Below, one piece after another: positions 9,288 to 20,007 of a DNA stretch of 64,000 bases. The DNA comes from Plasmodiophora brassicae (Eukaryota > Endomyxa: Phytomyxea > Phytomyxea > Plasmodiophorida): assembly GCA_036867785.1 (NCBI GenBank), contig CP145425.1, forward strand, positions 558,001 to 622,000, in the 5' to 3' direction. The position numbers and the translations under genes were made by a program. Positions within the stretch are counted from its first letter, which is position 1. Each line of letters opens with the position of its first letter. Below the pieces are notes generated by a model, which worked only from the letters and a program-made list of their open reading frames with translations, was not told where the DNA came from and searched no databases.

Positions 9288-9545
9288 TCGTCTACCCCTG
9301 TCGGGCGTTATGCAGCCTTGCGGGCTGCCCGAATTTGAGCTTACTACTGCATGCAGCTGAGCAGCACAGGTCGACGCCGCGTCAGTGCTTCCGACCGTCG
9401 CCAGACTTCTGGAACAACCGGTCCCAGGGTGTCGGGCACCCTGGCCCGTGGACCACAACGAGACAGCGGGCCGACCGTTCAGCGTGGTACTGTCGTCGCA
9501 AAGGCACCAACCGGTCAGCGCTCTTCGACGACCCTCGATAGCGGG

Positions 9546-12050
9546 ATGGAATCGCAGGACGTTCGCGTCGACGTTGCCGCCGTTGAGCCGCCCAAGAGCC
9601 CGTCCCGGAGGGTGCACTTGACCTGGGACAACGTCCAGTACAGCATTCCGGTGAAGGTCGGCAAGAAGACTGAAGAGCGGGCGCTGCTGAAAGGCGTCTC
9701 CGGCGAAGCCAAACCTGGGCAGCTGTGCGCCATCATGGGGGTACGCCGCCTGCGGGCGCTGTTCGTGTCCCGCCCTGTCTGACCCGCCCATTGCATAGAG
9801 CTCGGGCGCCGGCAAGACCACGCTGCTGAACGTTCTCGCTGGGCGAATCGACGTTGGAAATGTATACGATCAGGACGGGCGTGCCTGTCTGGAGCGCTGC
9901 TGACTGCAAGCGCGTACAGCTGTCGGGCAGCATCCTCGTCAACGGGGACCCGCGGACGGAGTCGACTTGGAAGAAAACGGTGGCGTTCGTCGAGCAGGAC
10001 GACCTGATGCTGCACAATCTGTCGGTTCGCGAGACGCTCATGTACGCGGCGATGCTGCGGTTGCCATCGTCCGTCAGCAAGGAGGACAAGGCGAATCGCG
10101 TCGAGAAGATCATCGAGCAGCTGGGCCTGAAGAAATGCGGTATGAATGCCCAGCTCAACGTCCTCATCGGTCTACTGAGCCATGGCGTTTCCATTCCAGC
10201 CGACTCCTGGATCGGCAGTGTCGATACGGCGCGGGGCATCTCCGGCGGCGAACGGAAGCGTGTCTCGATTGGGATTGAGCTCGTCACCGACCCGTCGTTG
10301 CTGTTCCTCGACGAGGTCGTACCGCGCCGTGCATCGTCGCTGTGCCACTCAGGATCGTTCGTGCTCAGCCAACGTCGGGGTTGGACGCGTTCACTGCCTG
10401 CACCGTTATGGACGTGGTCAAGAAGGTGGCTGTTGCCGGGAACAAGACCGTGCTGTGCACGATCCACCAGCCGTACGTCGACGCGCTAGACCTTGTTAGG
10501 CGAATCTAAGGCATCCGTGTGCAGGCGCTCTGAGATCCTGGAACTGTTCGACTCGATCATCCTGCTGGCCGGCGGCAAATGCATCTTCGTGGGCAGCGTC
10601 GACGCCGGCGTGCAGCATTTCGCATCGCTGGGCATCAAGTGCCCGCCGCAGACGAACCCGTCCGACTTCTTCCTGGACACGATGACGCTGGATTTCCGGT
10701 CGGACAAGCTGAAGGAGGAGTCGGCCGCCCGCATCAAGGCGCTGCAGGACAAATGGGAATCGATGCCCCGAGAAGGTGGGCAGCCGGCGCTGAAGCTCGA
10801 GGAGGCCCCCAAGGCGTGCGAGACCTGGACCGCACAGACCGACTGGAGCAACTCGTTCGTCGTGGAATTCCTCATTCTGCTCGACCGCGGGTTCAAGGAC
10901 CTGCTGCGCAACCCGGCCAACATCGGCGCCTCTATGGGGCAGGCCACCATCCTCATCATCATCGTGGGTCCCGTGTGCTCCCCCTGCCAAACCCTCCCTG
11001 CTTATATGTCGCTGTCGACAGTTCGGCGCCCTGTTCTGGCAAGTGACGCTGGATTCGGCCGGCGTCCAGAACCGTATCGGATTCCTGTACGTTTAAGCGA
11101 CGTCATGCTGTTGCTGTCACGCGTGTGTGTTAACCGACCCGCCCTGCAGGTTCATGATCACGATCAACCAAACGTGGGAACGGTTGCCGCCGATGGGCCA
11201 TCATCACGCATCTGACCGATTCAATTGGTAGGTTCGGCGTTGTGATGCCCATCATTGGCGTTCTGCCCGTCTCGAAGTACGTTGCTGGTGGTGCTCGCGT
11301 GTTCCAGACGTAGCGTCTAACGCCAGTGCAGGGCGCTGATTCGTCGCGAGCGGTCTGCTGGGACGTACCGGGCGGGATCGGCGTTCCTGGCGCGGGTGAT
11401 CACGGGCGGTTTCCTGCCGATCATCTCCTGTGTCTACCTGACCGCCGTCGTCTACTGGCCGATTGGGCTCCGGAACTCGGCCTCCCAGTTCTTCATATTC
11501 GTCGGCTGCGTGTCCCTGCACTCGTCCGTCTCCAACGTTCTGTAAGCACCGGCCGCGCTCTCGCTAGACGCGTCAGAGCCTGAAGTGAACGCCACCCCAG
11601 GGGCATCATGATCGGGTCGATCGTGCCGAACCCGTTCGTCGGGCAGATCGTCGGTACGGATCGCCACGTGCGTAGCCGGTTGCCGTCGGCGGAACTGAAC
11701 GCGCGCGCGTGTATACAGGCCCACTGTTCATCATGATCATGCTGTTGTTCGGCGGCATGCTCATCAACGTGTCGTCGATCACCCCGGCGCTGAGCTGGCT
11801 CAAGTACTTCTCCACGATCCGCTACGCGTACTCGTCCATCTCGCAGAACGAGTTCAGGGACCTGAAGTTCCGCTGCCCGCCCAATGGCCAGTGCTTCGCC
11901 ACAGGGGACTCCGTCCTGACGACGTACGGCCTGGAGGACTACTCGATCGCCTGGAACTGTTTCGCATCGGCCGTCATCGGCGTCGGGTTCTTCCTCATCG
12001 GCGCCTTCTTCTTCGCCGTGAAGACCAAGCCAAGCCTTCGCCTGCGATGA
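9546..12050 (+). CDS. ABCG-type half transporter (12 exons)
   Basis: Exons: 9546-9740, 9799-9861, 9920-10139, 10200-10315, 10369-10472, 10525-10963, 11022-11086, 11150-11173, 11232-11276, 11332-11541, 11601-11653 and 11719-12050. They sum to 1866 nt, 621 aa, with every phase matching. The nucleotide-binding domain comes first: Walker A IMGSSGAGKTTLL across intron 1, Q-loop VEQDD, signature ISGGERKRVSIG, Walker B LLFLDEPTSGLD across intron 4, and H-loop CTIHQP. The membrane domain follows, with about six helices, an RRERSAGTYRAG linker and a Cys-containing external loop. NBD-TMD order and length fit the White/ABCG1 subfamily, which dimerises to export lipids or xenobiotics. Two exons are only 24 and 45 bp. 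Substrate unknown. Confidence 0.94.
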
Positions 12051-12305
12051 GTTCCGGTTGCACCCGGTCCTGGACGACTCCCGCGAATACAACCCTGGGC
12101 GCGCGTTCCCCGTCGCCTGCATTTCTGTGCAGAGTCCAAAGTCGCTTCCCTCTTCTGTGTCAACCAGGAGATACGGAGGTGTTGTCGTTAGAGCGCGCGT
12201 GTTGCTCATGATGTGCTCCTGAACGTCCTTCCGCGGTTTGTTTTTTGTGCCGTACACCGGTCACGCCACAAATAGCTGCAGTCGCCCCCCGGTGGCAGTG
12301 GCCGG

Positions 12306-13920
12306 GTGTGCAGCCCGCACGGCGCTGTCGGGATGATTCCATCGGGAATGATGTGGCGGACGGCGACGACGGGCGCGTACGCCGGATGGATGTGCGCCCG
12401 GGTCGCCGTCCGCCGATTCGCGTCTCGCTCGACGTCGTCGTCGTTCTCGCTGGTCCCGTTCCGGTTCGACCGTCGCGCGGGGCCACTGGCGAAACGGGAC
12501 GATTGACGCGCGCCTACCTACATAGGTTGTCGACCGATGACGCCCGCCGCGTGTTTCACGACTTCTTCCAGAACATGTGGCTGGCGCCTGAGGAGGTGCG
12601 AAGCGCGGCGAACGTTCGTGGGTGCCGCGCCGTGTTCACGCCGTACTGGGCGTACGACGTCCAGACGGAGACCACCGTCGAAGGCGTACGTTCAACGTAG
12701 ACTACGTCACCGTCGGTACCCATTCGTGGCCCCTCAGGACATTGGCCGCCGATCACCGGACGGCACAAAGATCTCCTTCTCAAGCGCCCGCCTTCGCAAA
12801 CCGATTCGCAGCCACTACTCGAGCGATTTGCCCGAAATGCAAATCTACGCCGGGTTCTCGCTCAAACGTGCCAACGCCCAGATCCTCAAGGTCGGCTGGT
12901 TCGAACAGTGCAACACAGTTCTGTTGATCAACGGCCGCTGGGCCCACCTACGTAGGTCCCGCTGTCGGCGGTAAAGCCGCTCAGCCCATCGACGGTCTAC
13001 GGGCAGGAAATGGAGCCGTTCAGTATGGACCGATCGCGCGCCCTCGTTCGTGTATTGCGACACGTGAAGGCGGTCGAGCAGCGCATGGCCGAGCGGGAAC
13101 TGCTTCGTGCAACGGGGGCCGCTGCCTGCCGTAATGTCACCGTTGATGTTCGGGTGACACACACCTGGAGGCGGGTCTACTTTCCAGCGTACGTCTTTGA
13201 TTACAGCCACTTGGGAAGCGATTTCACTGTATGACGCAACGCGGTGGGCTGGTGGTGATTGTCTGAGCGGGTTCCCGTATAGGTCGTCATCAACGGGTTC
13301 AACGGCAACATCTTCGGGTTACCTCAGTTCTCGGCGGTTAAGGTCGCCCTGGCGGTTGCGTTCCCAGTGACCCTGATCCTGCACAGCCTCGAAGCGTCGC
13401 TAAACCTGCCCCTGTACGTGGCGTGTGTCGCCATCCCGTCAGCGTTTATCGGCTTGGCGTGCAAGTTCCTACCTGGGTTCGTCGCGCAGCGTCGCGAAGC
13501 ACAGCGCCTTCAGGAACAGCAAACAGAAAGGTGTGGTACCTGGCGTTCATGTCGCCCGTTGCTGACCATCGGATGCACAGTACATACTCCGCTGACTTCG
13601 AGGAAGAGTGGGACAGCGAATCGCGTACACAGTGGGATCGAAGGGAACAACGATACCAGGAGCGGTATCGGCCGCCGCCGCACGTCTCCAGGCAGGCGTC
13701 CGACCTGTACGACTTGATTGGCGTCAAGCGAGATGCCAGCCTGGCTGACATATCCCGAGCGTTCCGTGCGCAAGCACTGAAGTACCATCCCGATGTTCAC
13801 GCCAACGAGTCCGATCAGGCGGAGGCAGGGAGGCGCTTCACGAAGATCGTCGCCGCCTACCAAGTCCTTCGGGACCCAGTGAAACGAGCCAACTACGACC
13901 GCACCGGCCGAACAGGCTGA
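12306..13920 (+). CDS. membrane J-domain protein with zinc-ribbon-associated (WxPYW/NGxxG) domain
   Basis: Six exons (12306-12463, 12526-12685, 12738-12890, 13007-13228, 13283-13530, 13581-13920) give 426 aa with matching phases; intron 3 (116 bp) is the least certain. The N-terminus is Arg/Ser-rich like an organelle presequence. Next come LVPFR, FFQNMWLAPEEV and FTPYWAYDVQTE, then an IYAGF segment, YFPAYVFDYSHLG, and VVINGFNGNIFG. These blocks recall bacterial and plastid membrane proteins whose zinc ribbon precedes a P[FY]W...VNGQTG region. Two membrane helices (about residues 245-295) follow. The C-terminus is a J-domain with the HPD motif (ALKYHPDVHA), implying Hsp70 recruitment at a membrane. 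The frame ends 61 bp before a convergent gene. Confidence 0.85.
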
Positions 13921-13981
13921 CTAACTATACCATTCGTCGAAGGACCAACCCCTATGTTTATTTACAGCCGGATATAATAGC

Positions 13982-14960
13982 TTACGGAGCGCCGCCCGTC
14001 GTAAAGACAACAGCCAGCTCGACAACGAACAAGACAATGGTGAGGCCCGTCAGCACTTTCCGGGCCGTGTTCTCCTTGGCCGAGTACGTGTACTTCTTCA
14101 CGAGGCCGCCACCAATCAGCAACCCATAGACAAGGCCACCTGCATGATGGTCCACGTCAGAATCGCCAATGCCAGACCGATCGATGGAGGGCAACGTACC
14201 CAGGTGCGCGTAGTTATCAATCCCGGTGCTCGTTAGCCCCAGCCCGAAATTGAGTACCAACAGGATGATGATATTGCAGAGCCTCTACGATCGGGGAGCG
14301 CATCACATTACGACGCAGCAAGCGAGACCACCCGATGCCACTAACCTGGGGAGCGTCAGGCAATTCGTTCCAGTTGAAGACGATGTAGGATATGATTGCG
14401 CCCAGGAGACCCATCAGCGCACCACTGGCGCCCACGCTGATGGCTTCCCCCAACGTCGCCGACGTCAAACTGGCGCCGACGCCGGAGACCCAGTAGATCA
14501 CGGCCATACGCGACGTTCCCCAGAGCGCTTCGTACACGAAGCCGATGTTGCATTGGAAGACAAGGTTCAGGCCAATGTGGAGCAGGCCAGCGTGAAGAAC
14601 TACGGCCGAGAACAACCGCCAGACCTCGTAGTGCTTGATCAGTTTCAGCTTCTCGATGGCACCCATCGCCAACAGGGTCTGGGAGCTCGGGCCAGCCATG
14701 CTGTTCGCCTTGACGAACGCTCCGTCGCGCGTCGCACCAACGATCAACGTGATGAGGAACATGACGACATCGATGGTCGACATCACGCCGATGAACGAGC
14801 GCCAGCGCGCCTGCGGGAACATGATCTCCTTGATCGACGGCAGCACCGGCAAGGCCATCGGGGCGACGCCCCCCGACGGCACTGCGCGGGCGCCGCCCAT
14901 GCCGCTGCTGCGCCCACCATCGCTCTGGTCCTCTAGGTCGGCCAGGCCACGAACTACCAT
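13982..14960 (-). CDS. rhomboid-family intramembrane serine protease
   Basis: Exons on the minus strand: 14960-14346, 14284-14200 and 14139-13982; 285 aa. Family features: the EVWRLFSAVVLHAGLLHIGLN block (HxxxHxxxN-like), the catalytic Ser motif GASGALMG in a membrane helix, and the catalytic His in DNYAHLGGLVYGLLIGG, which is restored by splicing out a 60-bp intron with donor GTACGT. About six to seven helices are visible. The N-terminal cytosolic segment is short and Gly/Ser-rich. Rhomboids cleave membrane proteins within helices; subcellular site (Golgi, plasma membrane or mitochondrion) is not clear here, although the topology fits secretory rhomboids. The start at 14960 is the first in-frame ATG. 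Confidence 0.92.
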
Positions 14961-15520
14961 GGCGACGACAACGAAACACGTTCCAAGTCGTCGGCCACTA
15001 CGCAAAAATAGCGTTTTGCGTCGACAGTGACTGACACAGGGCCGCGCCGGGTCGGCGCCGGCGGCCTCGGGAACCGTTTGCGACGCATTTTGTCCGCGAC
15101 AGTGACGACGTTACCCGGATTCTGACCCAGCACACGCGTTGCCGTCGTCGTTGGGTAACCCTTCGGACAGGTCTTGCGACCCCAAGATCCAGAGTCCAGC
15201 AAAGCCGAATATTGCATACGCTGCGATCGACTCTGCTAGGTGGCGCTCGTCGTGAATTGACCGCTGCCGTCGGTCGAGGGGATCATCACGCCTGCCACCG
15301 TCGGGTTGCATCCTCAGCTGTCCAGCGCGCGTGACCCACGCCTACGTCAACTCCACGAGTAGGTGATACCTTGTCTGAAATCGCTCGCAAGCCATGTGTT
15401 AACTGATACCACAGATAACAGGTCGTTGCTGGTGCGTGCAAACCGGTCGACCGCGTGACCGGTGACGCGCACGGGAACGTCCTCGAACCGTCGACCAATG
15501 CAAAACGAGTCGGTACTAAT
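14961..15520. other. intergenic, nothing recognised
   Basis: A 560-bp interval between the rhomboid start and the RRP15 stop on the same strand. It should hold the rhomboid promoter. No reading frame with family similarity, RNA gene or repeat is visible. Confidence 0.5.
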
Positions 15521-16175
15521 TTATTCCCATTCGTCTGCTTCGTCGTCCTCGACGGTGACTTCGTATTCCTGTTCAATCTCCTGTCCATCGTCGGACATGT
15601 CAGCAGCGCGCCAGTCCTTCGCCTTGGCGTCCATCATGTACCCGTCGCTCAGGACTGACCATTGCTTGTCGGCGTCGTCTGCAGGTGCCGTCGATTTCGT
15701 GCGGCCGGATTTTAGCATGTCAAAGAACTTCGCTTTGGAAACCTTATCCGCGGCCGCTACTTTCGATGTGGCTAGAGCGGCAGGTTTCCTATCTTGCATC
15801 AGCTTCTGTTGCGCTGTGACGGCGTTAAATAAAGTAACCACTGCACGAATATTGACAATTAGCGTCGCAGGTTACGCACAAACAACACTGGCGATTACCT
15901 CCTTTCGTTGCTGTCCGAATAAGAATCCGTTCCAGCGCACCGTCCGCCTCGTAGTCGGTGACGGGCGCATGCTCTTTCAGGCGAAGGAGCTTCTTGAGTT
16001 TGCGCTCCTTTCGTTTGGCGCGGAGTTCCTTATCGACCGTGGGCAGCGATTTCCGCACGGCGACGTCATGCTCGCAGGCGTCCGACCTCCTGCTCAGCAG
16101 GCCCGACAACGCATTGCCGAATGCGGATGGCGCTGATGATACCTCGGTAGAGGGAGCCGTCTGAACTTTGCTCAT
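15521..16175 (-). CDS. RRP15: RRP15-like ribosome biogenesis protein
   Basis: Two exons, 16175-15899 and 15840-15521, with a 58-bp intron; 198 aa. Rrp15 acts in the nucleolus in 60S pre-ribosome maturation. The family signature is a Lys/Arg-rich helix (ELRAKRKERKLKKLLRLKEH), then LERILIRTATKG joined across the intron to VVTLFNAVTAQQK, the most conserved Rrp15 block. A Ser/Ala-rich N-terminus and a very acidic tail (VTVEDDEADEWE) are typical. The intron sits inside the conserved block, so the join is well constrained. Confidence 0.9.
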
Positions 16176-16760
16176 GGTCGTTTGAGAACGTGACCCAGCA
16201 CGCTGCCCGAGTCCGCTGCGGTGTCCGCCACGGACTTCCCTGCTCCAGCCGTGGAACGACGCGGACGATGTGATCGACTGGGACGACGACGCCCGTGCAA
16301 GGGGCGCGTCCCATTCGCCATGGACTCACTGCTGAAGTCGCCAATGGGCCATGACGTTCGGTAACCGCAGCATCGGCGATTACGTCCTGATGCTGCGCGC
16401 TGACGGCATCCCACCGACGGCCCCGCGTCGGGCGACGACGCTGCGCGCGACTCGTCTGTTCAAGGTCGAGGAGTTCGCGGCGTGTGTCCCGTCGGATACG
16501 CTGGTTGCCATCGGATCGGAACATTGACTTGTTGCCGTTTGTTGCGAAGAGGGCGCTCGCGAATCGGAACAGTAACATCGGGAAGGTCACACGCCGGTGC
16601 CCGGTCGTCACCTGCAGCAACGAGCTGTGGGCCGTCGGTGCCCCGGTACGCCGCGAGCGTCACCGCCTGGTCGTGGAGTGTCGACGTACCAGTCACGATA
16701 TCCCGCGCCTGCCGCCGCCGACTCCCTACTCCAGGCTCTGCACCAGCTGACATGGGCCGG
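16176..16760. other. gene-poor interval, one weak small frame
   Basis: Downstream of the divergent RRP15 start there is an ATG-initiated frame at 16351-16527 (58 codons, RSIGDYVLMLRADGIPPT) that is plausible but has no recognised relatives. Nothing else is convincing. The right edge grades into the hAT transposase remnant. Confidence 0.3.
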
Positions 16761-17330
16761 CGCAATGCAGAAGGTGATGGCGATGCAAGTCCAGCGACTC
16801 CCGAAGCCGATTGATTCGCTAGATGTGTCGAAGACGTCGTCCATACGCAAGTAAGCGAAGCTGTTTAATGAGGCCTTGCTGTTAGGATTCTCTCCGAGTG
16901 GTATGGCTTCACCGGTGTCCCTCGGGAATCCAGTACATCTACGTCGTCCGACAGCCTCTGGAGCATGATGAGCAGTGCCGGAGGCGCTTCTACACCTCAG
17001 AATGCGTATGACGAGGTCGACGCATTCTATTCGCAAGCCGTTGGGGATTTGCCTGACCTGGATCTGGTCACTTGGTGGTATGTACGCAGGGACCAGGTTC
17101 CATACCAATACCGCTTGTCAATGGACATCTTGGCGGATACTGGTCCCTGCGTACATACCACCAAGTGACCAGATCCAGGTCAGGCAAATCCCCAACGGCT
17201 TGCGAATAGAATGCGTCGACCTCGTCATACGATTTTGGAGGGATACCGCTGAAGACGTTCCTCTCGGAGAGGATCCTACCAGCAAAGCCTAACTAAACAA
17301 CTTCAATACGTGTTGGAACTGTTGGCAAAC
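16761..17330. mobile_element. hAT transposase remnant in a large inverted duplication
   Basis: The left arm (about 16850-17095, plus strand) encodes RILSEWYGFTGVP, then YDEVDAFYSQAVGDLPDLDL, VTWWYVRRDQVPYQYRLSMDIL. This matches the hAT C-terminal dimerisation domain pattern (E..xYL...WW......P.LS..A.DIL). The right arm (about 17138-17310) is an inverted copy. About 92 bp of the arms are almost perfectly complementary around a 43-bp spacer. Farther out the arms align only with mismatches, and the right arm lacks about 70 bp present in the left. No complete transposase or flanking terminal repeat is visible, so this is a decayed element. Transcribed, it would form a long hairpin. Confidence 0.7.
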
Positions 17331-17954
17331 GCGACAATGGCCGATCAATGTGAGAGAAAGGCATCGTGAGGTAGGTCGCGTCATTATGCAGATACGCAGC
17401 GCGTTCCCAACTTGTTAGCATCGGAGATGATGGCATGGTCACGATATACCGATGGCTTTGACGAGGAAGTTCACAAGGAGGGTATCACCGCGTGACAGAA
17501 TACCGCTGTGCGGGTTCCCAGGGCTCGTATCCAGCAGGAGAAGATCTCAAGCATAACTGGGTGGGTATCGCCAGGCAACAGCCGTGCAGCGTGGACGATG
17601 CAGCACCCGATACCTTCAGCAAATCTTCGACTCTCCTTCGTGAACTCGCCATCCGCTTTGAATCGCAGGGCATCGAACTCACGTCGGGTGAGCGACGACA
17701 GAGGGCGCCGTGTCGTCGGAAACTGCCGCTACTTGAAGGGCAACGGCGACGTCAAGCCCGCCCCATTGTCAACCGCTTTGCCGGCCACCGACGATGCCGA
17801 CCCTGCTGCACGCCAGACGCGAACAGCGTGTCGCATCGCCACGTAGGTTGCGAATGCAGCCGATAAACCGACCCGCCCAGCAGGTCGTCCTGGTGGTGAA
17901 CTGCTGCTGATGGAAGACAACCGCACCGGCGGCGCCGGTCATCAGAGGTGGGCC
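17331..17954. other. gene-poor interval
   Basis: No gene is recognised between the hAT remnant and the 5S rRNA gene. Open frames are present on both strands but none has convincing composition or family motifs. Confidence 0.4.
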
Positions 17955-17959
17955 AAAAA
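17955..17959 (-). terminator. Pol III T-run terminator of 5S rRNA
   Basis: On the minus strand, TTTTT immediately follows the last paired base of the 5S rRNA, the standard RNA polymerase III stop signal. Confidence 0.85.
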
Positions 17960-18079
17960 GGTTACATCACCATGCGGTTCCCCGGTGGTCCCCCTCCCGA
18001 GTACTGAACAGGCCAAACACCATTTGGCTTCGCAATTCGGAATGAGATACGGCACATTCGGTGTTGTATGAACGTAACC
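17960..18079 (-). rRNA. 5S ribosomal RNA
   Basis: Exactly 120 nt. The 5' end GGTTACG.. pairs with the 3' end ..GTAACC to form helix I. Conserved landmarks are in register with eukaryotic 5S: CATACAACACC near the 5' end, GCGAAGCC (loop B/helix III region), and the internal control region box C GTACTCGGGAGGGGGACC (consensus GTACTTGGATGGGAGACC). The RNA is transcribed by RNA polymerase III and joins the 60S subunit. It is a single isolated copy here, not in a tandem array and not linked to other rRNA genes in this window. The box C differences from consensus could be natural divergence, or a sign that this is a variant copy. Confidence 0.93.
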
Positions 18080-19357
18080 GTCAGAGGACAGCGGCTCGGC
18101 TAATTCGAGGTCGCCGTCTGTTGATGGACGGCTCGGATGGGCGCTACATTGCCGCCTCAGGTGCGAGCAGCAACGATGAAGTGCGGTTGGCCCGTTTCGG
18201 AAAAGGGCATTTGCAGTTGGGGCGGACGGTTCATCTTATTGGGGTGCGCTGAGTCAAGGTCGCGCACGTCACTATTCGATGCGTCCAGGTGCACGCCCAA
18301 TACCCGCCGCCGTCCAATCGATAATTACACCGGACACCAGACGTGTGCTATTCAATCACGAACGACCGAATCGGATTCCGCTTCATGGATTCGATTGGAT
18401 TGTAAGGTTTCCAGGTTGTACTGGTGTGCACGCAATTCGAGGTCCTCGATCAGAACTTGTCGCCCAGTTGCGGGAATGAACACGTCCGTCCGAGGCCCAA
18501 TCCAAGTGGGAATCAAACCCACCCTGCCGTTGAACATTCGCGGTACATACCGGTACCAATATGTCGACGCTGACTGCGCAAGTTGGTCTCTCAGAAGTGT
18601 CTTCCATGGTTTATATACCTGGCGTATCGTTGCCGCCGTCTAGCTCGAGTCTATTTACAAATAATGAATTGAGAAGCGCCAAGTAACGTCGGCAGTATGA
18701 TCGCGTTCTGCGCGGGGATGCCGGCCTGACGATAGTGAAGTTTCGGTGTCCGTGACCAATTCGTCCAGATAATGAGACCATCCCCTGATGCCCTTACGTC
18801 GTCAATTCTCTGCAGCCATTTATACTGTCTGCACCCTCTCTCTCTCTGTCTGGACCTGCACTGCGGACTACAGCGAGGGGAACGCGATAGAATCAGCGTT
18901 GATGCTACGTACGCCTGACGCTATTGTATTCGTTCAACGATCTCGAGGAATGTGGCCATGAACCGATTATAATCGTTGACGTCGAACGGATACGGGGAGA
19001 AGCGCGCTCTCTCGTATTGCTCGATGTAGTCCTGTGCCAGGTCGTCTGCAATGCCCGGGAACTCAGTCTGCAGGTATCTGCAGATGATCATCAGCCACAC
19101 AGCCCGATAACCATGCGCGTGAATACGAACGCCATGAAATCACGAACGCTGCGGAAATCGCGATGCCGGGTACCGGGCCTCGGCACTGATGCGGCCTCTT
19201 CCAGGACCAAGTACGATTTCGCGATTGATGTCTTGAAGTGCACGCCCTCCAGATTGGGCCCGTCGGGTGCGCTTCGGCCCCAGCCGTTATCCCCCTCTCC
19301 GGGCCTTCCAATTAGTGTCAGGCCCCCACCCTGATATCGGATACGTACGCGCGATTT
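18080..19357. other. gene-poor interval with possible retroelement scraps
   Basis: No confident gene. On the minus strand, about 18370-18600 encodes a run (WYRYVPRMFNGRVGLIPTWI, then GP) reminiscent of the C-terminal SH3-like end of LTR-retroelement integrases; this is weak. A CT dinucleotide run lies at about 18834-18848. The interval is AT-richer than the flanking genes. Confidence 0.35.
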
Positions 19358-19669
19358 CTACGATTCAGGGACCAATGACGCTTTGATGCGGTGCTCACGA
19401 ACAAGCTCGTTAACCATCGCTTGGTACATTCTCTGCAAAGCAGCGTAGCGCATTAGAAAATGTGTGAGTTGCCTGGGGCGTTGCTGTACCCGTGGCATAT
19501 CAGTCCTGGCCAGGGGCATTGCCTCGCGAGGGATCTCGGCGCGCAACCGGGCCACGGTCAGCGCACGTTTACGCTGAGCGGCGTACAGCAGGAGGACGGT
19601 GAGCGCCAGCAGGCTCGAGAAGATGAAGTAGTGCGCCGGCTGGATATTGCCCCACGACCGGTACGCCAT
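19358..19669 (-). CDS. small single-pass membrane protein (103 aa), unknown
   Basis: The ATG at 19669 starts MAYRSWGNIQPAHYF followed by a strong membrane helix (IFSSLLALTVLLLYAAQ) and an Arg-rich, helical remainder with several Arg-Ala repeats. The size and topology (short N-terminus, one helix, long basic amphipathic tail) resemble mitochondrial inner-membrane assembly factors, but no family is recognised. No intron needed. It is more protein-like than any competing frame. Confidence 0.5.
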   Translation of the reverse strand: MAYRSWGNIQPAHYFIFSSLLALTVLLLYAAQRKRALTVARLRAEIPREAMPLARTDMPRVQQRPRQLTHFLMRYAALQRMYQAMVNELVREHRIKASLVPES

Positions 19670-20007
19670 CACGACGCGTCACAATCCGTTGCATACGCAG
19701 TGAAGCGGGTTGCGACTTGCAAACACCGATAACGGAGAACGCGCGTCGGCGCGGTTCGGTCTGGTTTGGGTCTCGAGGAGCCGAAATGAACGAAACCAAA
19801 CGGACATATACTACGGGGACCCCTCGCCGACCCGGACATGGCGCCTATGGGCGGTGCCAGGAGCAACCGGAACGGATGGAACGCGCGCGCCACTCGCGAT
19901 GGCCAGAACAAAGCGTCCACGTTGCCCATGAGCCTATTCCTTGGGCGATATGTAACGCCAGTGACCTTCTCTCGTTTATCGTGAGTGCTTGAACTGGGTG
20001 GCAGGCG
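19670..20007. other. intergenic, nothing recognised
   Basis: This 338-bp stretch separates two minus-strand genes and should include the promoter of the small membrane protein and the 3' UTR signals of GH16. No other feature is visible. Confidence 0.4.
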
